The translations under genes and the position numbers were made by a program. 64,000 bases of DNA from Roseovarius sp. TE539 (GTDB lineage: Bacteria > Pseudomonadota > Alphaproteobacteria > Rhodobacterales > Rhodobacteraceae): the NCBI RefSeq assembly GCF_003298505.1, contig NZ_QNGB01000005.1:124001-188000 (forward strand), read 5' to 3'. Positions within the stretch are counted from its first letter, which is position 1. Each line of letters begins with the position of its first letter. This document shows positions 1 through 8,558 of this stretch, piece after piece. The notes under the pieces are model-generated. The model did no database searches. It was given only the letters and a program-made list of their open reading frames with translations, and had not been told where the DNA came from.

Positions 1-2208
1 GAGAAGTTTCCGGGCAGTGAGCCGACCCTCTCAACCGCCATGAAATCCGTTGGCGAAGCAATGGCGATAGGCCGCACGATCCACGAGTCGCTGCAAAAGG
101 CGCTTTCGAGCATGGAAACCGGCCTTAGCGGTTTCGATGAAATCGCCATCGATGGCGCGCCGGACAAGGCGGCGGTCACCCGCGCCATCAGCCGTCAGAC
201 ACCGGACCGGATGCGGACCATAGCGCAGGCCATGCGTCACGGGCTCAGCAATGATGACATTCACGCCGCCACCGCCTACGATCCGTGGTTCCTGTCTCGT
301 ATACGCGAAATAGTGGACGCCGAGGAACAGGTTCGCGAACACGGGTTGCCGACCGATCAGGAGGGCCTCCGCGCGCTCAAGATGATGGGGTTCAGCGACT
401 CGCGTCTGGCCGCGCTTACCGGCTTTGCCGAGGAAGACATCCGCAGAACACGTCTTTCGGCGGGTGTCAGGGCGGTTTTCAAACGCATTGACACCTGCGC
501 CGCCGAATTCGAGGCGCAGACCCCCTACATGTATTCCACCTACGAGGCGCCGGTGATGGGCGAGGCGGAATGCGAGGCGCGACCCTCTGACCGCAAGAAG
601 GTGGTGATCCTGGGTGGCGGACCCAACCGGATCGGTCAGGGCATCGAGTTCGATTACTGCTGTTGCCATGCATGTTTCGCGCTCACGGATGCCGGCTATG
701 AGACGATCATGATCAACTGCAACCCTGAAACGGTCAGCACCGATTACGACACGTCCGACCGACTCTATTTCGAACCGCTGACATTCGAACACGTGATGGG
801 CATTCTCAACGCAGAGCAGGAAAACGGTACGCTTCACGGCGTCATCGTGCAGTTCGGCGGGCAAACGCCACTCAAACTCGCCAACGCTCTGGAGGCAGAA
901 GGCATCCCGATCCTCGGAACTTCACCAGATGCGATCGACCTCGCGGAGGACAGGGAACGTTTTCAGGCACTGGTTAATCAACTGGATCTGCGGCAGCCCA
1001 AGAACGGGTTGGCCTACACCGATTCCCAGGCCCTGAGCATTGCCGATGATATCGGTTTTCCGCTGGTCATCCGGCCCTCTTACGTTCTTGGCGGACGCGC
1101 CATGGAAATCGTTCGCGACATGGCCCATCTGGAACGCTATATCGCCGAGGCGGTGATTGTCTCCGGCGACAGTCCTGTACTGCTGGACGGGTATCTGTCC
1201 GGTGCGATCGAATGCGATGTCGATGCGCTTTGCGACGGAAAGAACGTTCATGTCGCAGGGATCATGCAGCATATCGAGGAAGCCGGCGTGCATTCGGGGG
1301 ACAGCGCCTGTTCCATCCCGCCCTATTCGCTCGGCCCCGAAACCATCGCCGAGATCGAACGCCAGACCATAGCGCTGGCACGCGGGTTGGACGTGGTCGG
1401 GCTCATGAATGTGCAATTTGCCGTCAAGGGGGACGAGATTTACCTGATCGAGGTCAATCCGCGGGCCTCGCGCACGGTTCCTTTCGTTGCAAAGGCCACG
1501 GATTCCGCCATCGCGTCAATTGCGGCGCGTCTCATGGCCGGGGAAACCCTTGATCAGTTCACGCATCGCGGACCATATCCCGCCGGTGCGACGCCGGGAA
1601 GCCTGCCGATGGCGGATCAGATGACGCTGGCCGATCCGGCAATGCCCTGGTTCTCGGTCAAGGAGGCGGTGCTTCCCTTCGCGCGCTTTCCGGGCGTCGA
1701 CACGATCCTGGGGCCGGAGATGCGCTCCACAGGCGAGGTCATGGGCTGGGACGTGTCCTTCCCGCGGGCTTTCCTCAAGGCGCAGATCGGGGCCGGAAAT
1801 ACCCTGCCAGACGGCGGTAACGTTTTCTTTTCGATCAGGGACTCGGACAAGACAGAACAACTTGCCGAAACCGCGCAAGTGCTGGTGGACCTTGGTTTCT
1901 CGATCATTGCAACACGGGGGACGGCAGAGTTTCTCGAACGTCACGGCATCTCCTGCGAGGTGGTCAACAAGGTTTACGAGGGCCGCCCGAACGTCGTGGA
2001 CATGCTCAAGGACGGGCGGATCCATCTTCTCATGAACACTTCGGAGGGCGCGCAATCGGTTGAAGACAGCCGCGAGATCCGCTCTGTCGCACTTTACGAC
2101 AAGATCCCTTACTATACCACCGCCGCCGGTGCCCATGCCACGGCCCTTGCGATGAAAACGCGTCTGGAGGGATCCGTGCACGTCACGCCGCTACAGGGCA
2201 TGCCCTGA
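1..2208 (+). CDS. carB: Carbamoyl-phosphate synthase large subunit, 5'-truncated by the window
   Basis: Makes carbamoyl phosphate from bicarbonate, ATP and glutamine-derived ammonia for pyrimidine and arginine synthesis, with the CarA glutaminase. The frame is open from base 1 (first residues [10 protein letters not shown]), so the true start lies outside the window; about 735 of the usual 1070-1100 residues are present. Visible parts are the end of the carboxyphosphate half, the central oligomerisation region, the second ATP-grasp half beginning near [20 protein letters not shown] with the conserved [20 protein letters not shown] block, and the C-terminal MGS-like allosteric domain (last ~140 residues, FSIRDSDK onward). 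No frameshift is seen. Confidence 0.97.
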   Translation, partial: EKFPGSEPTLSTAMKSVGEAMAIGRTIHESLQKALSSMETGLSGFDEIAIDGAPDKAAVTRAISRQTPDRMRTIAQAMRHGLSNDDIHAATAYDPWFLSRIREIVDAEEQVREHGLPTDQEGLRALKMMGFSDSRLAALTGFAEEDIRRTRLSAGVRAVFKRIDTCAAEFEAQTPYMYSTYEAPVMGEAECEARPSDRKKVVILGGGPNRIGQGIEFDYCCCHACFALTDAGYETIMINCNPETVSTDYDTSDRLYFEPLTFEHVMGILNAEQENGTLHGVIVQFGGQTPLKLANALEAEGIPILGTSPDAIDLAEDRERFQALVNQLDLRQPKNGLAYTDSQALSIADDIGFPLVIRPSYVLGGRAMEIVRDMAHLERYIAEAVIVSGDSPVLLDGYLSGAIECDVDALCDGKNVHVAGIMQHIEEAGVHSGDSACSIPPYSLGPETIAEIERQTIALARGLDVVGLMNVQFAVKGDEIYLIEVNPRASRTVPFVAKATDSAIASIAARLMAGETLDQFTHRGPYPAGATPGSLPMADQMTLADPAMPWFSVKEAVLPFARFPGVDTILGPEMRSTGEVMGWDVSFPRAFLKAQIGAGNTLPDGGNVFFSIRDSDKTEQLAETAQVLVDLGFSIIATRGTAEFLERHGISCEVVNKVYEGRPNVVDMLKDGRIHLLMNTSEGAQSVEDSREIRSVALYDKIPYYTTAAGAHATALAMKTRLEGSVHVTPLQGMP

Positions 2209-2372
2209 CATCCCTCTCGCCGCCAGCCATGACGTCGCGGGAGAACGGGATTGCAATCCCTGCATGGATAAACTGCGGATTGGTGTTTGCGTTTTTCCCG
2301 CGATCCATTAGATGGAAATCAGGAGCGCGAAGCTCTGGCCGCTAACCCAACCCTCAAAATCAGGAGGCAAAC

Positions 2373-2492
2373 ATGACCCGCGACGAACTGAACCGCGAAC
2401 TTCGTATGCACAGTGCTTCCTGGCCGGCGGTCCTCGTGGTGTACGGGCTCATCATCGGAACGATGGTCCTGACCGCGATGTCCATCACCTGA
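2373..2492 (+). CDS. Small single-pass membrane peptide, 39 aa, unknown function
   Basis: A short reading frame with an excellent ribosome binding site: AGGAGG at 2362-2367, five bases before the ATG. The product starts with a charged segment (MTRDELNREL) and continues as one hydrophobic helix (about residues 17-38), so it is probably a small inner-membrane protein. It lies 164 bases after carB on the same strand and just before a strong hairpin terminator, so it could be the last gene of the carB transcript or have its own promoter. A palindrome at 2247-2260 (GGGATTGCAATCCC) lies in the spacer. I do not recognise the family. The Shine-Dalgarno, helix and terminator together support a real gene. 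Confidence 0.65.
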   Translation: MTRDELNRELRMHSASWPAVLVVYGLIIGTMVLTAMSIT

Positions 2493-2563
2493 TCCAGGCG
2501 CACATTAACGGATAGGTGCCACTTCCTCCCGGTGGCACGACCGTGGTCCCGAAAGTAAATGGC

Positions 2564-2597
2564 AAAACGGCGGATACCCAATGGTATCCGCCGTTTT
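2564..2597. terminator. Bidirectional rho-independent terminator
   Basis: A perfect 15-bp stem (AAAACGGCGGATACC with its complement) closes a 4-base loop. It gives an A-run on one side and a T-run on the other, so it can end transcripts from both sides: the carB/small-peptide side on plus and the ABC transporter operon on minus (stop at 2620). Confidence 0.9.
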
Positions 2598-2619
2598 CAT
2601 TTCACCGGAGCCTCGACCG

Positions 2620-4305
2620 TCAGCTCTGAACCTTTTCGTCATTCGGGTCGATCTTGGTCGAAGCCGCGTCACCCACATTGTCAACTCCGCGCTCTTCCAG
2701 CAGCGTCGTAAGCCAATTCGGATCCATCTCCGGAACCGACGACAGAAGAAGGTCGGTGTAGGGATGGTGTGGCGGGGTGAACATATCCTCCTTCGGCCCC
2801 TGCTCGACAACCTTGCCATACTGCATCACCACCACCTCGTCGGCGATCGCACGGACCGTCGCAAGGTCATGCGTGATGAACATGTAAGCGAGGTTCAGTT
2901 CCCGCTGCAGCCGGTCGAGCAGCTTCAGAATACCTTCTGCAACCAACTGGTCCAGCGCACTGGTCACCTCGTCACAGATGATGAAGGTCGGGTTCGCTGC
3001 CAAGGCCCTTGCGATACCGATCCGCTGCTTCTGGCCGCCGGAAAGCTCGGGAGGATAGCGGTTGTAGTATTGTGCGGGCTCCAGTTCGATGAGATCCAGA
3101 AGCTCGTCAACCCGGCTTTTCAGGTCTCCACCATGCAGGCCCTGATAGAACTGGGCCGGCCGGCCGATGATTTCATGGATCTTGACCTTCGGGTTCAGCG
3201 CCGTATCCGCCATCTGGTAGATCATCTGGGCCTGGCGCAACTGGTCCTTGCTGCGGTTGCGGTAGTCGGGCGGAAGCGCCTCACCCTTGAATTGGATCTC
3301 GCCTTTGGACGGCGGCAAGAGGCCCGTGATGCAACGTGCCGTGGTTGATTTTCCCGAACCGGATTCACCCACAACCGCAACGGTCATGCCCTCATAGACA
3401 TCGAACGAGACATCATCCAGAACCTTTTCACCGCCTGTATAGGAAGCGTCGATGTTCTTGACAGATATCAGGGGCACGGAATCCTTCGGTCGCGCCTTCT
3501 GCTCGCGCTTGAAACTCCGGACCGCCCAAAGGCTCTTGGTATAGTCTTCCTTGGGGCTCTTGAGCATCTGCTCGGTTGGCGCTTCCTCAACCTCGTTGCC
3601 CTTCAGAAGCACCTTGATCGTGTCCGCCATCTGCGCCACGACCGCGAGGTCGTGGGTGATATAGATGGCAGCGGTGTTGTACTCGTCCACAATATCGCGA
3701 ATAGCGGCAAGCACTTCGATCTGGGTCGTCACGTCCAGTGCCGTCGTAGGCTCATCGAAGATGATCAGGTCCGGCCGGCACGACATTGCCATTGCCGTCA
3801 TCGCCCGCTGGAGCTGCCCGCCCGAAACCTGGTGAGGATACCGGAAACCGATCTCATCAGGGTTGGGCAGTCGCAGTTTTTCGTAGAGGACCATGGCGTC
3901 CTCTTGCGCTTCCGTCCGTTTCTGCAAGCGGTAATGCAGAGGGGCTTCGGTATGCTGATCAATGATCTTGTGCGCCGGGTTGAAAGACGCGGCCGCGGAT
4001 TGCGCGACGTAGGCAATGCGCGCCCCGCGCAAGCTGCGCTTCTCGGCCTCGGTTGCGGTCGACAGCTCCATACCGTCGAATTCGATCGAGCCGCCGGAGA
4101 TGCGCGTGCCGTCACGGGCATAGCCCATCGCGGCCGCTCCGATGGTCGATTTTCCGGCCCCGGACTCACCGATCAGGCCCATTACCTCTCCGCGATGGAG
4201 GGTCAGGTCGACACCCTTGATGATATCGACCCATTGCTCGTCCGAGTAGCCCTGAATCTGAAGATCGTGAATCTCCAGCAGAACTTCCTTCTTGTTACTC
4301 TTCAT
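2620..4305 (-). CDS. ABC transporter ATP-binding protein with two ATPase domains (DppD-DppF fusion type)
   Basis: Energises the peptide/opine/nickel-type importer encoded by the same operon; cytoplasmic and membrane-associated. 561 aa with two complete nucleotide-binding domains. Domain 1 has Walker A GESGAGKST (~46-54), signature SGGQ (~161) and Walker B IIFDEPTTALD. Domain 2 has Walker A GESGSGKST (~313-321), signature LSGGQKQR (~421) and a Walker B region FIICDEVTSALD. Both have the D-loop and the switch ITHDL. The fused layout replaces separate DppD and DppF genes. It starts six bases after the upstream permease stop and is the last gene of the operon, ending 22 bases before the bidirectional hairpin. 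The substrate cannot be read from the ATPase. Confidence 0.93.
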   Translation of the reverse strand: MKSNKKEVLLEIHDLQIQGYSDEQWVDIIKGVDLTLHRGEVMGLIGESGAGKSTIGAAAMGYARDGTRISGGSIEFDGMELSTATEAEKRSLRGARIAYVAQSAAASFNPAHKIIDQHTEAPLHYRLQKRTEAQEDAMVLYEKLRLPNPDEIGFRYPHQVSGGQLQRAMTAMAMSCRPDLIIFDEPTTALDVTTQIEVLAAIRDIVDEYNTAAIYITHDLAVVAQMADTIKVLLKGNEVEEAPTEQMLKSPKEDYTKSLWAVRSFKREQKARPKDSVPLISVKNIDASYTGGEKVLDDVSFDVYEGMTVAVVGESGSGKSTTARCITGLLPPSKGEIQFKGEALPPDYRNRSKDQLRQAQMIYQMADTALNPKVKIHEIIGRPAQFYQGLHGGDLKSRVDELLDLIELEPAQYYNRYPPELSGGQKQRIGIARALAANPTFIICDEVTSALDQLVAEGILKLLDRLQRELNLAYMFITHDLATVRAIADEVVVMQYGKVVEQGPKEDMFTPPHHPYTDLLLSSVPEMDPNWLTTLLEERGVDNVGDAASTKIDPNDEKVQS

Positions 4306-4311
4306 CTTTGA

Positions 4312-5538
4312 TTACTCCTTGAGACCGGAGGAACGGTGCAGCATCCAGTCGACCACGAAGTTGACCGAGACGGTCAACAGGGCGATCGCCGCCGCCGGGA
4401 TCAGGGGCGTGATGTCACCGAAAGAGATTAGTGTCGCGTTCTCCCGGACCATGGACCCCCAGTCAGCCGTGGGCGGCTGAATACCGAGACCCAGGAACGA
4501 AAGGCCTGCCACCAGCAGGAACACGAAACAGAATTCCAGCCCGAACTCCGCGATCAGGGGCGCTGTCGAGTTCGGCAGGATTTCACGGCGGATCAGGTAC
4601 CAATTGCCTTCTCCGCGCAATTTCGCCGCCTCGATGTAGTCCATGACCACCACGTTGCCCGCAACGGACCGCGTCAGGCGGAACACGCGCGGTGCATAGA
4701 TGATTGCCACCGCGACGATGATGACCGAGATGTCAGGACCGAAGATCGACAGCATCAGCAACGCGAAGATCAGGGACGGGATCGACATGATCACGTCAGC
4801 GATCCTGCCCAACAACTGATCCAGCCACCCACCCTTGGTGGCCGCCAGCAACCCTGCGGAGGCCCCGAGGATGAAGGCAGCGACCGTGGCCACCAGTGCC
4901 AGGCCGACCGAGTTGCGCGCGCCGTAGATGATCCGGCTGAACATGTCGCGACCCAGCTGATCGGCCCCGAGCAACATGTCCTCGCCCCGCGGTGCGAATG
5001 CGGAGGAGATCACCTCGGCCTCGCCGTGCGGGGCGATATAGGACGCGAACACGCCCATCACCAGGTAGGTGAAGATCACGAACAGCCCGAAGGCAGCCGT
5101 CATCGGCGCGGTCCGAAGCTCCTTGGCCGTGTCCGGAGACAGGGGAAGAAGGATGATCATCGCGACCGCAAGGAACACGAAGATCTCGGTCAGACCCCAG
5201 CCATAGGCGCTTGACGCGAAGGCAAGCACGGTGAACAGGCCCACTACGCTCAGGAACAACGTGTTGTTGCCACGTAGTGGCGCGCCAACATCGCCCTCCG
5301 CAAGATAGACCAGGAACTCACGGAACCCGTAGGAAATCATCCCGGCCAATGCCAGCAGCCCGGCCAGGGCGGCCACCGTCTGCAATGCGCCGACGCCACC
5401 CACGATGCCAAGAATGAACGACACCAATGTCAGCGAGAACAACAGCATGAACACCGCACGCTTGTTGAAGTATGCCGCGATACAGGAGGCGACCAGAAGC
5501 ACGGTGTAGTAGCCGAATACGAAGACTGTAAAACTCAT
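4312..5538 (-). CDS. ABC transporter permease, DppC/OppC type, with a long extra N-terminal membrane region
   Basis: Inner-membrane channel subunit of the importer. The C-terminal ~270 residues are an ordinary DppC/OppC permease: first helix near residue 147 (AFGLFVIFTYLVMGVFASY), the LGADQLGRDMFSRIIYGARN segment, and the EAA loop EAAKLRGEGNWYLIRRE that docks on the ATPase. At 408 aa it is about 110-130 residues longer than usual family members. The additional N-terminal part (residues 1-~140) has about five hydrophobic segments (near 3-20, 29-47, 53-72, 92-110, 113-132). The start is supported by AGGGAG upstream of the ATG. It sits 12 bases after the DppB-type gene and six before the ATPase gene. 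Confidence 0.9.
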   Translation of the reverse strand: MSFTVFVFGYYTVLLVASCIAAYFNKRAVFMLLFSLTLVSFILGIVGGVGALQTVAALAGLLALAGMISYGFREFLVYLAEGDVGAPLRGNNTLFLSVVGLFTVLAFASSAYGWGLTEIFVFLAVAMIILLPLSPDTAKELRTAPMTAAFGLFVIFTYLVMGVFASYIAPHGEAEVISSAFAPRGEDMLLGADQLGRDMFSRIIYGARNSVGLALVATVAAFILGASAGLLAATKGGWLDQLLGRIADVIMSIPSLIFALLMLSIFGPDISVIIVAVAIIYAPRVFRLTRSVAGNVVVMDYIEAAKLRGEGNWYLIRREILPNSTAPLIAEFGLEFCFVFLLVAGLSFLGLGIQPPTADWGSMVRENATLISFGDITPLIPAAAIALLTVSVNFVVDWMLHRSSGLKE

Positions 5539-5550
5539 CTGTCTGCTCCC

Positions 5551-6507
5551 TTACTTCGGATGCCGCAGGCGCGGATTTGTCAGGATTGCGCCGACATCCG
5601 CTGCAAGATTGAGCAGGATGAAAGTCGCGGCGAAGATCAGACAGCTGGCCTGAACAACCGGGAAGTCACGTTTGCTGACCGCGTCAACAAGCGCCTGACC
5701 GATACCGGGATAGACAAACACGACCTCCACAAGCACCACGCCGGTGATCAGGTAAGCGAGGTTCAGGGCGACCACGTTGATGATCGGTGCCCATGCATTG
5801 GGAAGCGCGTGCCTGACGATCACTTTCCAGGGCGGTGTGCCCTTGAGTCGTGCCATCTCGATATACGGAGACGCCAGCAGATTGATGATTGCGGCACGTG
5901 TCATCCGCATCATGTGCGCCGTCACGACCAGAACCAGTGTAAGTGCCGGCAGGAACGTCCTTTCCAGCAACGCCCAGAAACTCATGCCTTCGCTCAGGCT
6001 CGAGATTGCCGGGAACATGCTCCACTTGACCGCGAAATAAAGGATCAGGATGTAGCCGAGGAAGAACTCCGGCGAGGAGATCGACGTCAGCGTCATGACG
6101 TTCGCCACCCGGTCGAAGATCGAGTTGCGCAGAAGCGCCACGATAACACCCAGAATGATGGCGAACGGGACCGCGATCACGGCCGCGTAGGACGCCAGGA
6201 ACAGCGTGTTCATGAAACGGTCGCCGATCAGGGTTGTAACACGTTCATCGGTCACGATGGAGTTGCCGAAATCCAGTGTCACGGCCCCGCCGAGCCACTC
6301 AAGGTAACGCACGATCGCGGGTTGATCGAGGCCCATTTCCTTGCGCAGCGCCCTCAGGTTTTCCTCTGTTGCACCCTGTCCGAGAACGGCCTGGGCGATA
6401 TCGCCCGGCAGCAACTCGACCATGAAAAAGATGATGACCGAGATCACCAAAAGAATGATCAGGCCAAGGCCGAGCCTTCGTCCGATCAGCCCTAGAATGT
6501 CTCCCAT
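5551..6507 (-). CDS. ABC transporter permease, DppB/OppB type
   Basis: Partner channel subunit of the importer in the inner membrane, 318 aa. Begins with the typical first helix (GLIGRRLGLGLIILLVISV) followed by the DppB signature VELLPGDIAQAVLGQGATEE. The EAA loop is near EMARLKGTPPWKVIVRHALPNAW, and the C-terminus has the expected helix pairs. I chose the ATG at 6507 (MGDILG) because GGAGGG stands four bases upstream; the frame is open nine codons further upstream but without support. It follows the binding-protein gene after a 209-base spacer that holds a GC hairpin and precedes the second permease by 12 bases. Confidence 0.93.
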   Translation of the reverse strand: MGDILGLIGRRLGLGLIILLVISVIIFFMVELLPGDIAQAVLGQGATEENLRALRKEMGLDQPAIVRYLEWLGGAVTLDFGNSIVTDERVTTLIGDRFMNTLFLASYAAVIAVPFAIILGVIVALLRNSIFDRVANVMTLTSISSPEFFLGYILILYFAVKWSMFPAISSLSEGMSFWALLERTFLPALTLVLVVTAHMMRMTRAAIINLLASPYIEMARLKGTPPWKVIVRHALPNAWAPIINVVALNLAYLITGVVLVEVVFVYPGIGQALVDAVSKRDFPVVQASCLIFAATFILLNLAADVGAILTNPRLRHPK

Positions 6508-6678
6508 TTGTCCCTCCTGCTGAAATGCCGGCAATTCTCGGGCGTTTGTCCCTGACTCTTGCCAGCCTTACAGTTTTTTTGGCCGTTCACGCATGACTGG
6601 ACGAAACCGGCCCATCGTTCGCGGCAGTTGTTCCGAAGCAGGCGACAGTTGCGATCGCGCCGTTCCGGAATGCGATAA

Positions 6679-6702
6679 CCCGGCGCCGCAACGGGCGCCG
6701 GG
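6679..6702 (-). promoter_or_regulatory. GC-rich stem-loop after the first binding-protein gene
   Basis: A perfect 9-bp stem (CCCGGCGCC) with a 6-base loop, 15 bases downstream of the binding-protein stop and inside the operon. It has no U-run, so it fits a 3' mRNA-stabilising or partial-termination hairpin that keeps the binding protein in excess over the permeases, as in maltose-type operons. The role is inferred. Confidence 0.55.
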
Positions 6703-6716
6703 CCGATCTCGATTCT

Positions 6717-8327
6717 TCAGCCTTCGAACCACCAGCGGCTGGTAGCCCGGGCACCGTCCATCTGCCAGCTTGCCGCCAGCTCGGGACCGTGCTGCACATT
6801 CTTCCGGCGTGCATAGACGAAGTTGGGGAAGAACGGGATGATGGTGCCGCCGTCGTTATTGGCGAGCATGGCCATCTCGCGATACATTTCAGCGCGCTTT
6901 TCGTCATCCAGTTCCGCCTTGGCCTTCAGAAGCAGTTCGTTGAACCGTTCGTTCTGCCAATGGCTCTCGTTCCAGGCCGCATCCGATTTATAGGCCAACG
7001 AATACATCACGTCCGGCGTCGGACGCGCGCCCCACTGAACCACGCACCAGGGTTTCTTCAGCCAAACGTCCGAATAATATCCGTCATTGGGTTCGCGCTT
7101 GACATTGATGTCGATCCCGCTGGCCTTGGCGTGTTCGGCAAACAGAACACACATGTCCACGGAGCCGGAAAAGACCGAATCCGCGACGCTGATCTCGGTA
7201 CTCAGCCCCTCGGCGCCCGCCTTCTTCAGCAGAGACTTGGCCTTTTCGGGGTCATAGTCGTTCTGCGGAATATCGTCGGGCCAGTAAGGCATGGCCGGTG
7301 AGTGATGGAAGTCGTTACCCATCGTCGCCGTGTCGAAGGTGATCTTCTTGATGATTTCTTCGCGGTCGATCGAATGCTTGAGGGCATTGCGGACATCAAC
7401 ATTGTCGAAGGGGGCCTGATCACAGAACATCGGCATAGTAATGGCCGACGCCGATGGAACGTTGTCGATGGCGATATTGGGATCGCGTTCCAGCAGGCTG
7501 AGCGTCTTGAGCTCGAGCTGCGTGATCGCATCCACGTCGCCTGTGACCAACGCGGTCTGGCGCGCATTCGGGTCATTCAGTACGGTAATGGTGACCTCGT
7601 CGAAATAGGCCCCGTCAAGGTGCCAGTCGTCGTGGCGCACAAGATGATACTGAACGCCGAACTCGGTCTCCATCAGCTTGTACGGACCGCAGCCCTGACC
7701 CGACTTCCAGTCGATCGAACCGTCATCGTTGGCAGGGCAGACTGCCAGGTGGTAATCGGTCATCAACCAGGGCAGGTCCGCGTTGCCGCCCGCAAGCTTG
7801 ACGGTGATCGAATGGTCGCCGTTATCAACGATCTCCTCGATGTCCGAGACCAGCGCCGCCGCTGCCGAGGTCGTGTCTTCGCCGCGGTGGTGGTTGAGCG
7901 ACGCGATGACGTCATTCGCGGTAACCTTGTTGCCATTGTGGAAGGTCGCCCTGTCATTGAGCTTGAAGGTCCATTCCTTCGCATCCGGCGTCGCCGACCA
8001 TTCGGTTGCCACGTCCGGCCCCAGGGAGCCATCGGGCTCGATCAGCGTTAGGTAACTGCGGAATGTGTGCGCCAGCATGATCGTCGAGTAGGTGACGTAT
8101 GTGCCCGGATCATGCGTGTCGCCGGTGTTGCCGTCATGCGACCCGAGGCGGAAATGGCCCCCACGCGACGGCGCCGCCTTTGCCGATGTGCCCCACAGCC
8201 CGGTCGCGGCAGAGGCGCTCAGGCCTGCCGCCATCGAATAGTTCATGAACGACCGGCGAGAGATCTTGCCTTCGCGGGCAGCATCCGCCAACCGGTCAAT
8301 GAGTACCTGGTCCTTGATCTTTGTCAT
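6717..8327 (-). CDS. ABC transporter substrate-binding protein, family 5 (peptide/opine type), Tat-exported
   Basis: Periplasmic receptor that delivers substrate to the permeases. 536 aa. The N-terminus has a charged pre-region and a twin-arginine motif SRRSFM (residues ~24-29), a hydrophobic stretch and a cleavage-like AKAAPSRGG, so export by Tat is likely. The mature part has family-5 features: DPGTYVTYSTIM near the start, PDVATEWSATPDAKEWTFKL, a FHNGNKVTANDV segment, and the late region RFNELLLKAKAELDDEKRAEMYREM. AGGGAGA stands before the ATG. It is closely similar along its whole length to the adjacent upstream gene, and the two encode proteins of exactly the same length. Substrate unknown; dipeptides or other small amides are possible. 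Confidence 0.9.
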   Translation of the reverse strand: MTKIKDQVLIDRLADAAREGKISRRSFMNYSMAAGLSASAATGLWGTSAKAAPSRGGHFRLGSHDGNTGDTHDPGTYVTYSTIMLAHTFRSYLTLIEPDGSLGPDVATEWSATPDAKEWTFKLNDRATFHNGNKVTANDVIASLNHHRGEDTTSAAAALVSDIEEIVDNGDHSITVKLAGGNADLPWLMTDYHLAVCPANDDGSIDWKSGQGCGPYKLMETEFGVQYHLVRHDDWHLDGAYFDEVTITVLNDPNARQTALVTGDVDAITQLELKTLSLLERDPNIAIDNVPSASAITMPMFCDQAPFDNVDVRNALKHSIDREEIIKKITFDTATMGNDFHHSPAMPYWPDDIPQNDYDPEKAKSLLKKAGAEGLSTEISVADSVFSGSVDMCVLFAEHAKASGIDINVKREPNDGYYSDVWLKKPWCVVQWGARPTPDVMYSLAYKSDAAWNESHWQNERFNELLLKAKAELDDEKRAEMYREMAMLANNDGGTIIPFFPNFVYARRKNVQHGPELAASWQMDGARATSRWWFEG

Positions 8328-8512
8328 AACTTCTCCCTGAGTTTTCGTGGATCATTTCTGTTCCAGGCCCCCGGTGGCCCGGAATTTCATTGCATGGCAA
8401 TCCCGTAAGGCACGGCTTTCTTTTTCTGATGCGGTGCAGTGATGCCATGACGTTGTTTCAATTGGTCCCATGTTCTTGCGGTAACATTTCTTCCGAAACC
8501 TGACCCGCGATC

Positions 8513-8538
8513 GCGCGGCCCCGATCCGGGGGCCGCGC
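8513..8538 (-). promoter_or_regulatory. GC-rich stem-loop after the second binding-protein gene
   Basis: A perfect 10-bp stem (GCGCGGCCCC) with a 6-base loop, 20 bases downstream of the stop of the promoter-proximal binding-protein gene. It occupies the same relative place as the hairpin after its paralog, which supports a shared role in transcript stabilisation or partial termination. Confidence 0.55.
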
Positions 8539-8558
8539 TGCGCATTGGCGCTCGTGTA

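Noticed and set aside
2312..2515. 67-codon frame overlapping the small peptide
   Set aside because: It lacks a ribosome binding site and protein-like character; the 39-aa frame has both.
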